Shown in pieces: positions 5,554 through 8,313 of a DNA stretch of 8,313 nt. Origin of the DNA: Leptofilum sp050292445 (GTDB lineage Bacteria; Chloroflexota; Anaerolineae; Promineifilales; Promineifilaceae); the NCBI GenBank assembly GCA_050292445.1, contig JBNKLQ010000263.1, positions 1 to 8,313 of the forward strand, read 5' to 3'. The notes below the pieces were generated by a model. That model was not told the DNA's origin. It saw nothing but the letters and a program-made list of their open reading frames with translations, and did no database searches. The position numbers were made by a program, and so were the translations under genes. The stretch's first letter is position 1. Each line of letters starts with the position of its first letter.

Positions 5554-8169
5554 TCAATCTGCTGGCAAGGGATTCACCCAAGACAGTGATGTGCAGTTGC
5601 CTTCGTCATGAATAATCGTCTGCTGGTAGTCATAATCGGGGGCAATAAGTCCAATGATACTATTATCGCGGGTAAAGGCCAGCCAGTTACCATCCAGCGA
5701 CCAATCAAAGGAAAAGGCGGGGAAGAAGATATCTGTATTGGTCAAAATGGTTTGGTGTTCACCGTTTTCCAAATTGTACAAATGCAACGCGCCAAAGATT
5801 GTACTATTGTTTATGCCTGGATTCGCCGTTTTTTGCTGAATGGCACCGGTTGCCACCAGGAATCGGCCGTCTGGCGAAAAGCCCAGCGAATGCTCACCGC
5901 GTGACATATCAAGCGGGAATAAGAGCTCGGCTGATTTTGTAATTCTATTCACCTGGAACAAATAGCCATCGTTAGCTTGTGTTGACGCCATGAGCAAAAG
6001 TAAGTCTGGATTGGTCGGATGCGCAATCGCATATCTAAACGCCAAAGCGTTGCTGCGGCTTGTTGCAGGCACCAGCTCCTTTACGGCCGTTATTTCAATA
6101 ACCGACTCTGGTTCCAAGTCATCAATAGACATGATGACGACCTCCTGAAAGGAGGGCACGCTGGAGGGAGACACGCGGCGAATATAACCAAAAAGCTCGT
6201 CCGTAATCCAGAAAGGTGAGAAGCCATCGTCAATTTTAATAGCCTCGTCTGCATTGGCGGCGGCACGACGCAGCCATATAGAAGCAACCCGGTTGAATCC
6301 TTCTGGATTCAGAGAAATGATACGGCCGTCTACCGTATATTGGCCCGTTTCAAATAGATCCAGGTCTGTTAACAACATCTGCCGCCCATTTGGTGACCAA
6401 TATGGTGTTTGTCCTAACAAGGTAATGTTGCAATTACCATCCTGGCAGCTTTCCATGTCGATCAGCAACGGCTCTGGCTCTGCCTCATCTGTCACATCCC
6501 CAAAATAGGAAAGGAGGAAACGGCCGTTCGGATCCATCTGCCCCAGCGAAATTGAATACACATCCTCCATATTCATGATTTCAACACTGGTCCCGTTACG
6601 CCACAGTAACGTTTGCCAATATTGACCCTCAGAAAACTCTACCAGCTGCAAAATCACGCCATCATCATTGGGTAACGGGTTGAAAAAAGCCAGGCCATTA
6701 TAATTAAATTCCTCCACCCAGCTTTCATCCGCTAATTTAAAGCGATAAATCGTAGACTCTTCAAAATCGTCTGAGCTCATGCACCCAACCTGCAAATCTT
6801 GAGCTGGGAGAGAGATGGGTTGATCTGATGTCATCAGTGCCTCTGACTGCGTCAAAGCATAAAACCACCAATCGCGCGAAATTATATCTGCTGAAGATGC
6901 AGAGATAGTATTACCCTTTGGACTTAGACCAATCAACCAGGATTGATATGCTCTGGAAGAATTGTTCATTTCCGCCATAAGCCACAGCGGCGTCGCATCA
7001 GCAATGTACTGTTTCAACAAAAAATCAACAAAGCCAAACAACTGCTGACTATTTTCGTCATGAATAAGCGAAAAATCGGTACCACTCCAATAGGGAAAGA
7101 GCAGTTCAGTATAAACGCCACTGTTGGCCAAAAATCGCTGAACTTCTTGAGTCACAGGCCAGGGGGTTAAGCTTAGCTCACTCAACTGGTAAATCATCAC
7201 AGCCTGGAACATCGCGGCGTGGTTACAGCACTCATAAGCAATACTATCCCCAATGAGCGCCGCTACCAGCTTGGCAGCATAAGCGTTTCGTACTGCCTGG
7301 TACCCATCGTTGTTGATGGGTATGCCGACTAGCGTCGGTGTGGGTAAATTGAGCCGTAAGTTGGCCTTATATAAATTGGCAGGATCAGCCACATCCAGCA
7401 AGCTTTCTGGATCAGTATCGAATCTAATTTGAATGGCAGTATCGGATGAGCAGTTGAGTTCGGGCAACTTCTGGCAGACTTCATTCAGTATAACTGGCAA
7501 ATCTTCGGTGAGCCGTGACATCGTTTCTTCATCACGCAGAGGATAGATAAACGTTAAATTGTCTTGCTCTACGGTTTGCCAATCGCCCCAAAACTCTTCC
7601 ATAGGTGGCGATAGCAGCCACCGTGTTTTCCCACGCCGATAAACGGCCGTTTGCTGCAAGGTCACCGGCTGCAAGCCATCGTCAGTAAAAGCCAGATAAT
7701 CCCGACCGTAGGTTAGTTCAGCCTCGTTTAAATCTGGCGAAAGAACTAAATCGACAAAACGGTCATCTTCGCGGAAAAGCGGCGCAAAGGCAGTATCCCT
7801 ATTTGCCAGGGTAAGCCCTAACTCTAGCGGTTCGTAGAACAGACCCGAAGCCATTAAATCAGATTGAGCCTGGCTCCAGCCCATATCCCGCCCAGAAAGC
7901 ACCGCCTTGCCCAGATCGGCATCTTGGCTGGCTGCTGCCCGACTCAACAAATTATGAGAGGCAAAAATATCAGACTCAACGGCCGTTGTGGCATCATCCA
8001 GGCGTTTATTCGCCTGTTGGTAAACCACCACGCCCACGACAGAGAGCAGCACAACGATGATCAGGAGGGTACGCCAGGGAGGTTGGGGTGGAACGGCCGT
8101 TTTCGGCTTATCTTGCCATGTTTCATCTTCCCACTCACCATCTTCTTCAGTTTGCCAATCGAAAGACAT
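5554..8169 (-). CDS. Large single-pass membrane protein with C-terminal beta-propeller; function unknown
   Basis: An 871-residue protein I cannot assign to a named family. ATG 8169 is chosen because GAAGAGGA lies six bases upstream; a TTG at 8184 would add five residues. Order: acidic, Trp-rich cytoplasmic tail (1-30), one membrane span (about 33-50, TLLIIVVLLSVVGVVVY), then an exported region. Residues about 200-420 (from NLTFIYPLRDEE) resemble the alpha-helical body of gluzincin-type 'MA' peptidases: propeptide-like strands, helical ANSGVYTELL, and FGFVDFLLKQYIADATPLWLM. No HExxH zinc motif is present, so any peptidase relation would be catalytically dead; this is inference. Residues about 480-871 carry TolB/WD40-like blades with DPNGRFLL (546-553), YWSPNGRQMLL (590-600), FSPDGRFLVATG (764-775) and WSLDGNWLAFTRD (823-835). 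It probably binds proteins or surface polymers. Six ACGGCCGT copies occur here. It heads the minus-strand group. Confidence 0.85.
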   Translation of the reverse strand: MSFDWQTEEDGEWEDETWQDKPKTAVPPQPPWRTLLIIVVLLSVVGVVVYQQANKRLDDATTAVESDIFASHNLLSRAAASQDADLGKAVLSGRDMGWSQAQSDLMASGLFYEPLELGLTLANRDTAFAPLFREDDRFVDLVLSPDLNEAELTYGRDYLAFTDDGLQPVTLQQTAVYRRGKTRWLLSPPMEEFWGDWQTVEQDNLTFIYPLRDEETMSRLTEDLPVILNEVCQKLPELNCSSDTAIQIRFDTDPESLLDVADPANLYKANLRLNLPTPTLVGIPINNDGYQAVRNAYAAKLVAALIGDSIAYECCNHAAMFQAVMIYQLSELSLTPWPVTQEVQRFLANSGVYTELLFPYWSGTDFSLIHDENSQQLFGFVDFLLKQYIADATPLWLMAEMNNSSRAYQSWLIGLSPKGNTISASSADIISRDWWFYALTQSEALMTSDQPISLPAQDLQVGCMSSDDFEESTIYRFKLADESWVEEFNYNGLAFFNPLPNDDGVILQLVEFSEGQYWQTLLWRNGTSVEIMNMEDVYSISLGQMDPNGRFLLSYFGDVTDEAEPEPLLIDMESCQDGNCNITLLGQTPYWSPNGRQMLLTDLDLFETGQYTVDGRIISLNPEGFNRVASIWLRRAAANADEAIKIDDGFSPFWITDELFGYIRRVSPSSVPSFQEVVIMSIDDLEPESVIEITAVKELVPATSRSNALAFRYAIAHPTNPDLLLLMASTQANDGYLFQVNRITKSAELLFPLDMSRGEHSLGFSPDGRFLVATGAIQQKTANPGINNSTIFGALHLYNLENGEHQTILTNTDIFFPAFSFDWSLDGNWLAFTRDNSIIGLIAPDYDYQQTIIHDEGNCTSLSWVNPLPAD

Positions 8170-8313
8170 GAAATTCCTCTTCAAACTTGCTGGCGAAAAC
8201 GAATAAATTAAACGCCCATAACCAAAGCGCGCTTACCTTTACCATACCACCCAAGTATGAGGATGACCCGACGGAATTGCCACGTTTCAACGACTATTGA
8301 GGAGAATTCACAG
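8170..8313. promoter_or_regulatory. Divergent intergenic region
   Basis: This 144-bp region lies between the minus-strand large propeller gene and a presumed plus-strand gene beyond the window. It should hold promoters for both directions, but I find no convincing -35/-10 pair on either strand. An imperfect palindrome TTGCCACGTTTCAA (8277-8290; TTG-nn-ACGT-nn-CAA, 10 of 14 positions symmetric) is a possible operator; support is weak. Confidence 0.5.
8299..8304 (+). promoter_or_regulatory. Ribosome binding site of a gene starting at or just past the window end
   Basis: GAGGAG, within TTGAGGAGAATTC, is a strong Shine-Dalgarno sequence nine bases from the end of the window. The spacing predicts a plus-strand start codon at or within a few bases of 8314. 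No coding sequence of that gene is visible. Confidence 0.55.

Larger units (their letters stand above)
157..8100. repeat. Highly iterated palindrome ACGGCCGT, 16 dispersed copies
   Basis: Exact copies start at 157, 277, 1767, 1833, 1883, 2067, 3359, 4476, 4830, 5003, 6083, 6322, 6520, 7643, 7979 and 8093. One-mismatch forms retaining GGCC lie at 2017, 2622, 2703, 3469, 3767 and 5863. Chance expectation for one 8-mer here is about 0.1-0.2. All 16 fall inside called genes, on both strands. Eleven read Thr-Ala-Val, two read x-Arg-Pro and three read x-Gly-Arg, so all three codon phases are used. Use of several phases shows that the DNA word, not one peptide, is enriched. About 93 percent of the window is coding, so absence from intergenic DNA is not significant. 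Confidence 0.95.

Noticed and set aside
5168..5611. 147-residue plus-strand frame opposite the methyltransferase
   Set aside because: It is antisense to the conserved methyltransferase motifs and has no recognisable domain.
7100..7300. Search for an HExxH zinc motif in the large propeller protein
   Set aside because: The helical region (around IGDSIAYECCNHAAMFQ) has no HExxH and no downstream Glu ligand pattern, so an active metallopeptidase is not claimed.

Overview
The window carries six protein-coding genes plus repeat sequence. No rRNA, tRNA, CRISPR array, transposase or phage gene was seen. GC content looks like the low-to-mid fifties by eye, with one visibly AT-richer gene (449-1567). 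No taxonomic marker is present. The combination suggests a Chloroflexota (Anaerolineae-like) bacterium: an LCP protein with a long Pro/Thr linker and LytR_C-like tail, large membrane-anchored propeller proteins, a YcgJ-like methyltransferase, and a MiaB with a GQIVDRYG signature. This placement is an inference of moderate strength.

Layout. Plus strand, 1-3110: the 3' end of a PDZ-domain protein (1-345), a membrane-anchored PQQ-type beta-propeller protein (449-1567), and a LytR-CpsA-Psr protein with a lipoprotein-like signal (1629-3110). A 190-bp convergent gap (3111-3300) holds a REPIN-like pair of inverted hairpins. Minus strand, 8169-3301: a large unrecognised single-pass membrane protein with a C-terminal beta-propeller (8169-5554), a class I SAM methyltransferase (5539-4745), and the tRNA methylthiotransferase MiaB (4677-3301). 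Gaps of 14 bp and 67 bp make these three a likely transcription unit. The last 144 bases are a divergent intergenic region ending in a strong Shine-Dalgarno sequence for a plus-strand gene that should begin at or just after the window edge.

How the genes relate. Four of the six products (PDZ protein, PQQ propeller, LCP, large propeller protein) appear to act at or outside the membrane, in envelope quality control or wall-polymer attachment. MiaB and the methyltransferase are cytoplasmic housekeeping or small-molecule enzymes. Nothing shows that the genes form one dedicated pathway.

The most striking signal is not a gene. The 8-bp palindrome ACGGCCGT occurs 16 times exactly, where about 0.1-0.2 would be expected by chance. 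All copies lie inside genes, in all three codon phases, and most often spell Thr-Ala-Val. It resembles the cyanobacterial HIP1 phenomenon but with a different sequence.
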